Source: JAISFI01 sp031552425
Lineage (GTDB): Bacteria > Bacteroidota > Bacteroidia > Bacteroidales > Azobacteroidaceae
Assembly: GCA_031552425.1 (NCBI GenBank)
Contig: JAVBMM010000157.1
Span: forward strand, 1 to 46,199
DNA length: 46,199 nucleotides
Direction of reading: 5' to 3'
Under the pieces are notes generated by a model. That model saw only the letters and a program-made list of their open reading frames with translations, was not told where the DNA came from and searched no databases. This document shows, piece after piece, positions 34,879-43,370 of this stretch. The number at the start of each line of letters is the position of its first letter. Positions within the stretch are counted from its first letter, which is position 1. The position numbers and the translations under genes are program-made.

Positions 34879-36252
34879 ATGAGAAGATTCTTTGTAAAAA
34901 CTATACTAATTTGTTGTATTAGTTTCTTTTGTATAGAAATTAATGCTCAAGACAATGTTATAGACGAAGTTGTTTGGGTTGTTGGAGATGAAGCTATCTT
35001 AAAATCAGACGTAGAAAATATGCGCTTACAAATGCAATATGAAGGAGAACGTATGAAAGGAGATCCATATTGTATCATCCCTGAGCAAATGGCCATTCAA
35101 AAACTATATCTACATCAAGCCAGATTAGACAGTATCGTTGTGAGTGATTCTCAAGTATTACAAAATGTAGATCAATGGATTAATTATGTAATGAATCAAA
35201 TTGGATCTAAAGAAAAAATGGAAGAATATTTCAATAAACCTCTTGCACAAATTAAAGAAGAAAGAAGAGAAATATTGAAAGAACAACAAACAGTAAGGCA
35301 AGTACAACAAAAACTAATCGGAGATACTAAAGTTTCTCCGTCAGAAGTACGAAAATATTATACTCAATTACCAAAAGACAGTCTTCCTTTTATTCCGACA
35401 ACCGTAGAAGCTCAAATTATTACAATAGAGCCTAAAATTCCTATTCAAGAAATTGATGAAATAAAAGCAAGATTACGCGAATACGCCGAACGAGTAAATG
35501 CTGGAGAAACTAAATTTTCAACATTAGCTCGTTTATGGTCAGAAGATAAAGCTTCTGCTTCCCGCGGAGGAGAATTGGGTTTTATGGGAAAAGGTCAATT
35601 AGTTCCGGAATTTGCTGCTGTAGCATTTAACCTGACCGATCCAAATAAAGTATCTAAAGTAGTGGAAACAGAATATGGTTATCATATTATTCAACTGATA
35701 GAACGAAGAGGCGATCGTATTAATTGCCGTCATATATTATTAAAACCGAAAGTATCTCAAAAAGAACTGAATGAATCTATCTCTAAATTAGACTCTATAA
35801 CTTCTGACATCAAAGGAGGTAAATTTACATTCGAAGAAGCTGCTTCTTATTTGTCGTATGACAAAGATACACGTAATAATAAAGGATTACTAGTCAATTT
35901 TAATCAAGAAAGCAATTATTCCGGAACTTCTAAATTTGAAATGCAGGAACTTCCTCAGGAAATAGGACAAGCAATAAAGAATATGCAACCAGGAGAAATT
36001 TCCAAACCATTCCCAATGATCAATTCCAAGCAAAAAGAAGTGGTTGCTATAGTCAAACTTAAAACACGGGTAGAAGGCCACAAAGCGAATATATCTGATG
36101 ACTACCAAACCCTGAAACGTATTGTAGAAAATAAAAAACGGGAAGATATCCTCAAAAACTGGGTTGCCAAAAAACAAAAAGAAACTTATATCCGTATCAA
36201 TGACAATTGGAAAAATTGTGATTTCCAAAGTGATGGTTGGATAAAAGAATAA
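34879..36252 (+). CDS. surA: Periplasmic chaperone / peptidyl-prolyl isomerase SurA
   Basis: A SurA-type chaperone of 457 residues with a signal peptide (1-23, ending INAQ). The SurA N-terminal domain (about 26-150) contains VVWVVGDEAILKSDVE. Two parvulin domains follow. The first, about 175-276, has RGGELGFMGKG and YGYHIIQL; the second, about 281-398, has CRHILLKP but lacks the GGxLG motif, having GLLVNF instead. SurA carries unfolded outer-membrane proteins across the periplasm. It lies six bases after the SurA-like lipoprotein and eight before the OstA-like gene, which places it in an outer-membrane biogenesis operon. Confidence 0.93.
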   Translation: MRRFFVKTILICCISFFCIEINAQDNVIDEVVWVVGDEAILKSDVENMRLQMQYEGERMKGDPYCIIPEQMAIQKLYLHQARLDSIVVSDSQVLQNVDQWINYVMNQIGSKEKMEEYFNKPLAQIKEERREILKEQQTVRQVQQKLIGDTKVSPSEVRKYYTQLPKDSLPFIPTTVEAQIITIEPKIPIQEIDEIKARLREYAERVNAGETKFSTLARLWSEDKASASRGGELGFMGKGQLVPEFAAVAFNLTDPNKVSKVVETEYGYHIIQLIERRGDRINCRHILLKPKVSQKELNESISKLDSITSDIKGGKFTFEEAASYLSYDKDTRNNKGLLVNFNQESNYSGTSKFEMQELPQEIGQAIKNMQPGEISKPFPMINSKQKEVVAIVKLKTRVEGHKANISDDYQTLKRIVENKKREDILKNWVAKKQKETYIRINDNWKNCDFQSDGWIKE

Positions 36253-36259
36253 ATCATGT

Positions 36260-37864
36260 ATGAGGGAGACAAAAAAAACAAACCGTAAAAAGCGAATATC
36301 ATTCACAGGAATTTGCTGTTGTTTGTTTGTATGTATCGGCATTGCCGGAACGGTGAATACCAGACCGAAAGTCACCCAAGTAAAAATGGTATATGCAGAT
36401 TCCTTAAGTTTCAATAAAAAATTTAACGCAGACATACACGTTGCCCGGGGGAATGTGATTTTTGTTCACGACAGTACTTATATGTATTGCGACAGTGCTT
36501 ATCTTTACAAATCAACCAATACGCTTGAAGCTTTCGACAATGTAAGGATTGAACAAGGAGACAGCCTTTTCATTTATGGTGATTACCTAATCTATGAAGG
36601 TAATATTCAGTTAGCTAAAATGCGCAATAATGTGCGTATGGAACATCATGACGCTACCCTCTTTACTGATAGTTTTAATTATGACAGGGCTAAAAATATT
36701 GCTTATTATTTCGATGGAGGAATGTTAGTTGATTCTACAAATGAATTGACTTCTATTTATGGACAATATTTACCTGGAAGTAAAGAAGCCACTTTCAGGA
36801 AAAATGTCAAATTGGTTAATGACAAAATTATCCTTCGCTCTGACACTTTGAAATACTGGACTGATACCAAAATTGCTATTATCTCCGGTCCTTCTGTAAT
36901 CGAATCTGATAGTGGGGTTATCTATTCCCGTTCCGGTTGGTATAATACACAAACAGATGATTCTAGACTATATAAGCGTTCTACGGTCGTAAGTAAAGAC
37001 GGGAATAAAAAACTTACTGCAGATACTCTGTTTTATAACCAACAAACAGGATTTGGAGAAGCCTTCGGAAATATGTTTCTAAATGATTCCGTAAAAAAAA
37101 TCATTTTGACCGGAAATTATGGATGGTACGATGATTTTAAAGGAAGAGCCATGGCTTCTGATTCTGCTCAATGTATCGAATACTCTCAAGGAGATAGCCT
37201 ATTTTTACATGCAGATACGTTGAGAATGTTAACCGTAGGGAATAATGAACGAGAAATGAAAGCCTATTATGGCGTCAGATTCTTCAGAAATGATTTACAA
37301 GGAGTATGTGATTCTATGCAATTTAACACTAACGACTCTGTTCTTTACTTGTTTACTGATCCTGTTTTGTGGAATTCTGGTTACCAATTAACCGGAGACA
37401 CTATTCATATTCATTTCAACGACAGTACTATTGACCATGCTCATGTATTTAATTATGCTTTTGCTATGGAAAAGATTGATTCTTCTTATTTCAATCAACT
37501 GAAAGGAAACGATTTAAAAGCTTATTTCAACAGTGGAGAATTAAGGCAAATCTATGTTAATGGAAACGCTGAAACAATTTTTTATCCTATGGAACAAGAT
37601 AGTTCTTTCATTGGAATGAATTATACCCAAAGTGGTTTTTTCCGCATATTCATCAAAGACAAACAGTTGGAAAAAATGGTTATTTGGCCTCAACCTCAAG
37701 GATCAACAATTCCCCTACCCGACCTAACTTCTGAAAATCAATTTCTAAAAGGGTTTATGCTGTTAGATTATCTTCGTCCTAAAAACAGGTATGATATTTT
37801 TCTAAAAATCAAACGTAAACAGGACGAGAATGTTCCCCGAAGAAATAGAAAATTTGTATATTAG
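36260..37864 (+). CDS. OstA/LptA-like LPS transport protein
   Basis: A 534-residue protein with a basic N-terminus and one hydrophobic segment (about 14-32) that should act as an uncleaved anchor or signal. The rest is a long run of beta strands of the OstA/LptA jelly-roll type, with repeated DSL-F/Y-G-D-YLIYEG and ADTLFY patterns, two or more OstA units. Such proteins form part of the periplasmic bridge or the periplasmic portion of the machine that carries LPS to the outer membrane. It follows surA by seven bases. In Bacteroidota this larger OstA form is common; whether it replaces LptA or has another role is not decided by the sequence. Confidence 0.88.
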   Translation: MRETKKTNRKKRISFTGICCCLFVCIGIAGTVNTRPKVTQVKMVYADSLSFNKKFNADIHVARGNVIFVHDSTYMYCDSAYLYKSTNTLEAFDNVRIEQGDSLFIYGDYLIYEGNIQLAKMRNNVRMEHHDATLFTDSFNYDRAKNIAYYFDGGMLVDSTNELTSIYGQYLPGSKEATFRKNVKLVNDKIILRSDTLKYWTDTKIAIISGPSVIESDSGVIYSRSGWYNTQTDDSRLYKRSTVVSKDGNKKLTADTLFYNQQTGFGEAFGNMFLNDSVKKIILTGNYGWYDDFKGRAMASDSAQCIEYSQGDSLFLHADTLRMLTVGNNEREMKAYYGVRFFRNDLQGVCDSMQFNTNDSVLYLFTDPVLWNSGYQLTGDTIHIHFNDSTIDHAHVFNYAFAMEKIDSSYFNQLKGNDLKAYFNSGELRQIYVNGNAETIFYPMEQDSSFIGMNYTQSGFFRIFIKDKQLEKMVIWPQPQGSTIPLPDLTSENQFLKGFMLLDYLRPKNRYDIFLKIKRKQDENVPRRNRKFVY

Positions 37865-37882
37865 CAGCAAAAAAGCTTATCT

Positions 37883-38077
37883 ATGGGTTTCTTTTTCTTT
37901 TATAATAATAGAAAACCTCGATCTTTCGAACATAAAGGCATCTATCAAAAAAATACAAAAAAACATTCAGATAAATGGCGACAATTACCTGGGAAAAAGA
38001 AAAAGCAAAAAAATTCATCTCGGATAATAATATTATTAGTTCTTTTACTGTTGTTGCTATATTTTATTTTGGGATGA
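37883..38077 (+). CDS. Small basic membrane protein between ostA and mutL
   Basis: A 64-residue open frame filling most of the 242-bp space between the OstA-like gene and mutL. It has an N-terminal segment with KPRSFEHKGIY, a very basic middle (WRQLPGKKKKQKNSSR, about 32-47), and a C-terminal membrane helix of isoleucine and leucine (about 48-63). The basic-then-hydrophobic layout fits a tail-anchored inner-membrane protein with its N-terminus in the cytoplasm. Small proteins of similar layout occur next to mutL in other Bacteroidales, as far as I recall. An overlapping frame at 37830-38027 is less plausible. Function unknown. Confidence 0.62.
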   Translation: MGFFFFYNNRKPRSFEHKGIYQKNTKKHSDKWRQLPGKKKKQKNSSRIIILLVLLLLLLYFILG

Positions 38078-38106
38078 CAGATTTTATATGTTAAAATTTA
38101 CTTATC

Positions 38107-39909
38107 ATGAGTGATATTATCCGTTTATTACCTGATTCCATTGCCAATCAGATTGCTGCAGGAGAAGTTATACAACGCCCTTCTTCTGTGGTAAAAGAAT
38201 TGATGGAAAATGCAATTGATGCAGGTGCTGATCATATAAAAGTTTTGATTAAAGATGCCGGAAGAACATTGATTCAGGTCATAGACAACGGGAAAGGCAT
38301 GTCGGAAACAGATGCCCGTATGGCTTTCGAACGCCATGCTACATCTAAAATCCAAAAAGCCGAAGATATTTTTGCTTTACGTACATTAGGATTTAGAGGA
38401 GAAGCTTTAGCATCCATAGCTGCAGTATCTCATATAGAGTTAAAAACGAAACAAAAAGAATCGGAAACCGGTACTTTAATTAACATTTCTGCTTCCAAAT
38501 TTGAAAATAAAGAAGATATAGCTACAAGTGATGGAAGTATATTTTCCGTTAAAAACTTATTTTTTAATATTCCCGCAAGGAGAAAATTCTTAAAATCCAA
38601 TGAAACAGAATTCAGGAATATTTTAGCTGAATTTGAGCACATTGTACTAGTCAATCCTGATATTTCATTTCAATTATTTCATAATGATATAGAGATATTG
38701 AACCTTCCATCTACACATATTCGTCAAAGAATCATTAACACATTCGGAAAGAACTTGAACCAACAACTTCTACCAGTTCATATAGAAACATCTCTTATCA
38801 AGTTATCCGGATTTGCAGGAACTCCTGTCTCTGCAAAAAAGAGAGGTGCATTACAGTATTTTTTTGTCAATGGACGCTACATGAGGCATCCCTATTTTCA
38901 CAAGGCTGTCATATTAGCTTTTGAACCATTTATCCCTGCCGGAGAATCGCCTAATTATTTCCTTTATTTTGAAATTGATCCTTCATGCATCGATGTGAAT
39001 ATTCATCCGACAAAAACAGAAATCAAATTTGAGCATGAACAAGCTATTTTTCCTATCATAACAGCTGCGATCAAAGAAGCTATCGGAAAATCTGCGTCCA
39101 TCCCCACCATAGAATTTAATAACGAAGGAATGATCGATATTCCTGTTTATAACGAAAATAAAGTAAAAACGATAACTTCTCCGAAAATTGATTATAAATC
39201 GGATTACAATCCTTTCAAACAATCTTCAACTTCATGTAAACCCAATCGTGATTGGGAAAAATTATTTGAAAAAGACAATAAAGAAATTATCATTCCGGAA
39301 ACTCCCGTAGAAAAAAAACAAACCAATGTCAATCTTTTTGAAAATGTACAAAACCAGCATTACTTATACAAAAGCAAATATATCATTACTACATTAAAGT
39401 CCGGTTTAGCATTGATAGACCAAAGGCGTGCACATATCCGTATTCTTTTTGATCAATACATGAAACAAATCCATGAAAAACAAGGTATTTCTCAAGGTTT
39501 ATTATTTCCGGAGATGATTTTCTTTACTCCGCAAGAAGCCGCCGTTCTTCCATGTATTCTTGAAGATTTATCTTTTATCGGATTCGAATTGTCTGATCTG
39601 GGAGGAAACACATTTTCCGTCAATGGTGTACCTGCAGGAGCTGAAAATACTAACGTGATTGAAAGTCTGAAAGACATGATTGCCAAAGCAATGGAAACAG
39701 GATGTGAAATCAGGGAAGATGTTTGTGAATCAATGGCATTATCTTTTGCCAAACAATCGGCAATCACATATGGAAAGGTATTAAATCCCGAAGAAGTAGA
39801 TCATTTGATTGCTGGGCTTTTCACTTCGACATCTCCCAATTATACCCCCGATGGAAAAGTAATTATTTCTATGATAAATGATGATGAACTGGAAAAGCGT
39901 TTTAAATAA
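38107..39909 (+). CDS. mutL: DNA mismatch repair protein MutL
   Basis: MutL, 600 residues. The N-terminal GHKL ATPase has E31 (KELMENAIDAGA), D60-N61-G62 (DNGKGM), and the lid FRGEALASIAAVS. The second N-terminal subdomain ends with NIHPTKTEIKF (298-308). A charged linker (about 335-415) leads to the C-terminal dimerisation domain. Where nuclease-active MutL proteins have DQHA(x)2E(x)4E, this protein reads DQRRAHIRI (438-446), so the endonuclease site appears degenerate. It ends by overlapping the VanX-like gene by 32 bases in another frame. It couples MutS mismatch recognition to repair. Confidence 0.97.
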   Translation: MSDIIRLLPDSIANQIAAGEVIQRPSSVVKELMENAIDAGADHIKVLIKDAGRTLIQVIDNGKGMSETDARMAFERHATSKIQKAEDIFALRTLGFRGEALASIAAVSHIELKTKQKESETGTLINISASKFENKEDIATSDGSIFSVKNLFFNIPARRKFLKSNETEFRNILAEFEHIVLVNPDISFQLFHNDIEILNLPSTHIRQRIINTFGKNLNQQLLPVHIETSLIKLSGFAGTPVSAKKRGALQYFFVNGRYMRHPYFHKAVILAFEPFIPAGESPNYFLYFEIDPSCIDVNIHPTKTEIKFEHEQAIFPIITAAIKEAIGKSASIPTIEFNNEGMIDIPVYNENKVKTITSPKIDYKSDYNPFKQSSTSCKPNRDWEKLFEKDNKEIIIPETPVEKKQTNVNLFENVQNQHYLYKSKYIITTLKSGLALIDQRRAHIRILFDQYMKQIHEKQGISQGLLFPEMIFFTPQEAAVLPCILEDLSFIGFELSDLGGNTFSVNGVPAGAENTNVIESLKDMIAKAMETGCEIREDVCESMALSFAKQSAITYGKVLNPEEVDHLIAGLFTSTSPNYTPDGKVIISMINDDELEKRFK

Positions 39910-40639
39910 AACATTAATAATAAGTCTTTTATTACATTTTTCTTGTACCTCAACAAACAAAAATGACAATCAAGAAACGACACCGTCCCTTTCCGATCAA
40001 CAAGAAATAATTGTAATTGATAGCCTCGAAAAAGAAGATATATATTCTAACAATTACCCATCTTTGGTTAATATTCAATCACTAGACAGTACATTGTTGG
40101 TTGATTTGAAATATGCTACAAAGGATAATTTCACAGGAAAAATTTTATACAAAGATTTAAAAGTAGCATATTTACAAAAAGAAGCAGCAGAGATGTTGGT
40201 CACCTCTCACCAATACTTAAAAAATTTGCGACCCGGTATGCGCCTACTAATTTTTGATGCTCTTCGTCCGCTTTGTATACAAAAAGAAATGTACGAATCC
40301 GTTAAAAATACTCCATACCGACAATATGTGGCCAATCCGGAAAGGACAGGACTTCATAATTACGCCGCTGCTGTAGATATAACTATTGTTGATTCTCTTA
40401 ATTATGCCCTAGATATGGGAACTCCTTTCGATTTTTTCGGACGTGCTGCAGGAATCAATAATGAAAAACAACTCATTTTAGAAGGAATTCTTACAAAAAT
40501 CCAAGTTGAAAACAGGAAACTTTTACGTGAAGTGATGGCCTTCTCCGGATTTCAAACCATCAGAGGAGAATGGTGGCATTTCAATGCCTGCTCTTTAAGC
40601 GAAGCCAAAAGAAAATATGAGTTAATCGAATGCTTTTAA
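39878..40639 (+). CDS. VanX-like D-alanyl-D-alanine dipeptidase (M15D) lipoprotein
   Basis: A 253-residue lipoprotein with lipobox LHFSC (lipidated Cys at 23) and a zinc peptidase domain of the M15D type. Zinc ligands and catalytic residues are H160 and D167 (GLHNYAAAVDIT), E231 and H234 (EWWHF), and the substrate-binding arginine is R130 (FDALRP). These enzymes split D-Ala-D-Ala dipeptides, so it may recycle or remodel cell-wall peptides in the periplasm. No vanH or vanA partner is present, and membrane anchoring fits a housekeeping role better than glycopeptide resistance. The start is one of three consecutive ATGs inside the end of mutL; the coupling is likely translational. Confidence 0.9.
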   Translation: MMMNWKSVLNKTLIISLLLHFSCTSTNKNDNQETTPSLSDQQEIIVIDSLEKEDIYSNNYPSLVNIQSLDSTLLVDLKYATKDNFTGKILYKDLKVAYLQKEAAEMLVTSHQYLKNLRPGMRLLIFDALRPLCIQKEMYESVKNTPYRQYVANPERTGLHNYAAAVDITIVDSLNYALDMGTPFDFFGRAAGINNEKQLILEGILTKIQVENRKLLREVMAFSGFQTIRGEWWHFNACSLSEAKRKYELIECF

Positions 40640-40665
40640 CCCATATTTCCCTTAGAGCCTGTTTA

Positions 40666-41856
40666 TTAAAAAAACAATTGCAACTGAGCCGCAAGCATAT
40701 TATTTGCTCCTAAAGATTTATTATCCGTATAGATATAGTTCAACTGAATACGAGATAAAAATGCAAAATAATAATTGATACCGGCAGTAATATCGGCTAT
40801 CTGATTGTTTTTAATATCTCTGTCATTATCGTAATAATCGTACTTTCCTAATATTTCCCATTTATCCGGAACTATTTTCCAAACAGCAGAAGCATAAAAT
40901 CCATTCCTTTTCAATCCTCCGTCATTTGCTTCCATATATTCCGAACGGGAATAGAAATGTTTTCCTGAATATTCAGCTCCGGCTGCCCAATGGTTCCTGA
41001 CATGATCAGCAGGAAGTTGCACATTGGCAGGATTTCCGATCTCTTGAGGATTTTGTCCGTACAATTTTCCTGAATACACAGAACCACCTACTCTTAGACC
41101 TTTAACCGGCTGAAAGTATGCTGTTCCAATAAAATCTTTATGATTATTATTATCTTTTGCATTCATTCCTGTACCATTAAATAAACCGGTATAATATTCC
41201 AGTAAAAAGAAGTCTTTATGAGGAAATATTTTTCCTGAGAGTTGGAGACCTCCATCACGCCCTGCTTTAACTCCGGTATAGGTTCCTAATGGTCCATATT
41301 GATTAAAATCACCAACGCTACCGGACATAGCACTTGCAGAGCGGGAAAAATAGATAGTTTCTATCCTTGTAGGCGACATTGGATTTTCTATGGTAAAAGG
41401 TATTTTATATTGCCCGAATCTCACATTGATAGCATTCATAGGAAGCCATTCTCCATACAACTCGTGTAACATAGGATTAGGGCCTAAATCATACATCAAC
41501 ATGTAACCGAATTGACCTTTGGGACCCAATTTCCCAACTGCAAAAAGAATTGCCCTTAATACATCAATCGAATTATGAGAAGTTACGGGGATTTGTCCTC
41601 CTGCAGGATTCTCCGTAGCATTATACACAATTTGTCCATAACCGGAAAGACGAAAAGCATCACTCTGGAAAGCACTTTTTATCTTTTGAAAAGTTTCAGG
41701 TTTCTTTTTATTTTCACTTTGCTTGATCAGTGCATCTGCATCCTCTTGTGAAATCATTTCTTTATCTACCAACATTTTAAGGATATCTTTTGTTTCCTGA
41801 GAAAAAACCGGAACAAAAAATAGAAAAGTCATCGCAACTAAAAATAGTTTTTTCAT
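40666..41856 (-). CDS. Outer-membrane porin (porin O/P type) of the importer operon
   Basis: A 396-residue porin of the phosphate-selective porin O/P superfamily. It has a signal peptide (1-19, ending VFSQ), a short helical coiled segment (about 25-60, DKEMISQEDADALIKQ), then alternating barrel strands ending with LQLFF. It is the last gene of a minus-strand operon whose first three genes encode a SsuABC/TauABC-type importer, 22 bp after the permease. A dedicated porin for the imported anion is a reasonable inference, but the binding preference cannot be read from the sequence. Confidence 0.9.
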   Translation of the reverse strand: MKKLFLVAMTFLFFVPVFSQETKDILKMLVDKEMISQEDADALIKQSENKKKPETFQKIKSAFQSDAFRLSGYGQIVYNATENPAGGQIPVTSHNSIDVLRAILFAVGKLGPKGQFGYMLMYDLGPNPMLHELYGEWLPMNAINVRFGQYKIPFTIENPMSPTRIETIYFSRSASAMSGSVGDFNQYGPLGTYTGVKAGRDGGLQLSGKIFPHKDFFLLEYYTGLFNGTGMNAKDNNNHKDFIGTAYFQPVKGLRVGGSVYSGKLYGQNPQEIGNPANVQLPADHVRNHWAAGAEYSGKHFYSRSEYMEANDGGLKRNGFYASAVWKIVPDKWEILGKYDYYDNDRDIKNNQIADITAGINYYFAFLSRIQLNYIYTDNKSLGANNMLAAQLQLFF

Positions 41857-41878
41857 ACATCAAACTTTTATTCATTAA

Positions 41879-42640
41879 TTATTTATCTACATTTTTCCAT
41901 TTGCATAAAAAATCTTCAATCAGATCAATCATAAAAAACAACAAAAATCCTATCAAAGATAAAATCAATATACCTGCATACATTTGTGTATATGACAAGC
42001 GCATCCATGCATCCATAATGTAAAAACCCATTCCTCGTTCTGTCCCATATGTTTCCATAAAGAAAAGGACTGAAAGCGCTGTCCCTACAGCAATTCTAAG
42101 ATTTGTAAGTACTTCCGGAATAATTGCAGGAAGGGTAACCCATCTCAGTATTTGTATCTTACTCGCCCCCAATGAACGAACTACATGAAAGCTTTCTTTA
42201 GATATATGTAAAACCCCATCGCGAGTAGCAATGATAATCTGAAAAACAAGAATCAGGACAATCATTGTCACTTTTGCCGATTCTCCGATACCTAACATAA
42301 GCATTACAAGGGGCAATAAAGCTAACTTGGGAATTGGATAAGAAAAATACACCAACGGACTACATATTTTATTTATTTTAGGAGAAGACGATAAAAATAA
42401 TCCGACCGGAATACCTATCAATAAAGATAACAATAAACCTTCTACCACACGAATTAAACTAGCAATAATGTGTAAAAACATTCCGGATTGTAAAATATTT
42501 CCCAAAGACAAATAAACATCAATCGGACTAACCAATACTGGAGATTTTATTATTTCTGCAGCAATTAACCACAAAAGGTTAAAAAACAAGAAACCATAAA
42601 TAAATACAATACATTTTTTGCTTATTCGTCCGCTCTCCAT
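41879..42640 (-). CDS. ABC transporter permease (SsuC/TauC/NrtB type)
   Basis: A 253-residue inner-membrane permease with about six helices. The ATPase-docking loop LGASKIQILRWVTLPAI carries the EAA-type motif (residues about 150-166). It belongs to the binding-protein-dependent family that imports sulfonates, taurine, nitrate or pyrimidine precursors. The gene overlaps the ATPase gene by 19 bases and lies 22 bp before the porin gene. The exact substrate is undetermined. Confidence 0.93.
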   Translation of the reverse strand: MESGRISKKCIVFIYGFLFFNLLWLIAAEIIKSPVLVSPIDVYLSLGNILQSGMFLHIIASLIRVVEGLLLSLLIGIPVGLFLSSSPKINKICSPLVYFSYPIPKLALLPLVMLMLGIGESAKVTMIVLILVFQIIIATRDGVLHISKESFHVVRSLGASKIQILRWVTLPAIIPEVLTNLRIAVGTALSVLFFMETYGTERGMGFYIMDAWMRLSYTQMYAGILILSLIGFLLFFMIDLIEDFLCKWKNVDK

Positions 42641-43362
42641 ATCTGATTCATGTATTGATTCAATTGTTGTTCAAAATTCCAGCGATCCTCATCAGAAGGT
42701 TTTACCCCTTTCTGAAAAAGCGGATTTTCTATGATCTTTAGTATTTCTGATGGCTGTTTTGAAAGGAAGACAATATATTTTCCCATACAAACTGCTTCTT
42801 GTAAATTGTGTGTAACAAAAAGAGTAGTTATTTTCTGACTTTTCCAAAGTTGCAAAAACAAATCCCTGGATTTCTGAGCTGTGAAAGCATCCAATGAGGA
42901 AAAAGGCTCATCCATTAATAATAGATCCGGTTGAATAATCCAGGCACGGGCTAAAGCCGTTCGCTGCCGTTGTCCCCCACTTAGTTCCCGGGGATATTTA
43001 TCCAAGCAATCTCTCATCTCAAGTTTATCTATAATCTTTTCTTTAAGAGGTGATTTTTCCCCTTTTATTTTTTCTCCCAAAGAAAGATTTTCTTCTACGG
43101 TCAACCAATCTAATAATCCATAATGTTGAGGGATATATCCTAAAGAATATTTTTTAGGTTCCAAGGGGGTTCCTTTCAATAAGATCTCTCCTTTATCCGG
43201 TTGAATAATCCCACAAATAGTTTTAAGTAAAGTTGATTTTCCACATCCTGAAGGACCAATAAGAACATAAATACTTCCTTCTTCTATGGTAAAATTAAAA
43301 TTCCGGAATATTTCGTTTTTCCCGTATGATATATGTATATTTCGTAGCGTGAGAAACGACAT
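42622..43362 (-). CDS. ABC transporter ATP-binding protein (SsuB/TauB/NrtD type)
   Basis: A 246-residue ATPase with Walker A GPSGCGKST (36-44), signature LSGGQRQR (127-134), Walker B LLLMDEP (147-153) and the switch histidine in FVTHNLQEAV. Sequence features match the sulfonate/taurine/nitrate importer family. It sits eight bases after the binding-protein gene and overlaps the permease gene by 19 bases, so the three subunits are made together. Confidence 0.95.
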   Translation of the reverse strand: MSFLTLRNIHISYGKNEIFRNFNFTIEEGSIYVLIGPSGCGKSTLLKTICGIIQPDKGEILLKGTPLEPKKYSLGYIPQHYGLLDWLTVEENLSLGEKIKGEKSPLKEKIIDKLEMRDCLDKYPRELSGGQRQRTALARAWIIQPDLLLMDEPFSSLDAFTAQKSRDLFLQLWKSQKITTLFVTHNLQEAVCMGKYIVFLSKQPSEILKIIENPLFQKGVKPSDEDRWNFEQQLNQYMNQIWRADE

Positions 43363-43370
43363 ATGTACCT

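Noticed and set aside
35890..36435. 181-codon frame on the minus strand over the surA-ostA junction
   Set aside because: Antisense to two real genes, Phe/Ile-rich shadow composition.
37830..38027. 65-codon plus-strand frame overlapping the ostA end and the small membrane protein
   Set aside because: It begins inside ostA in another frame and lacks the basic-plus-membrane layout; the 37883-38077 frame is more plausible.
39878..40639. Glycopeptide-resistance VanX
   Set aside because: No vanH/vanA or VanRS genes nearby and the protein is a lipoprotein; a housekeeping cell-wall role is more likely.
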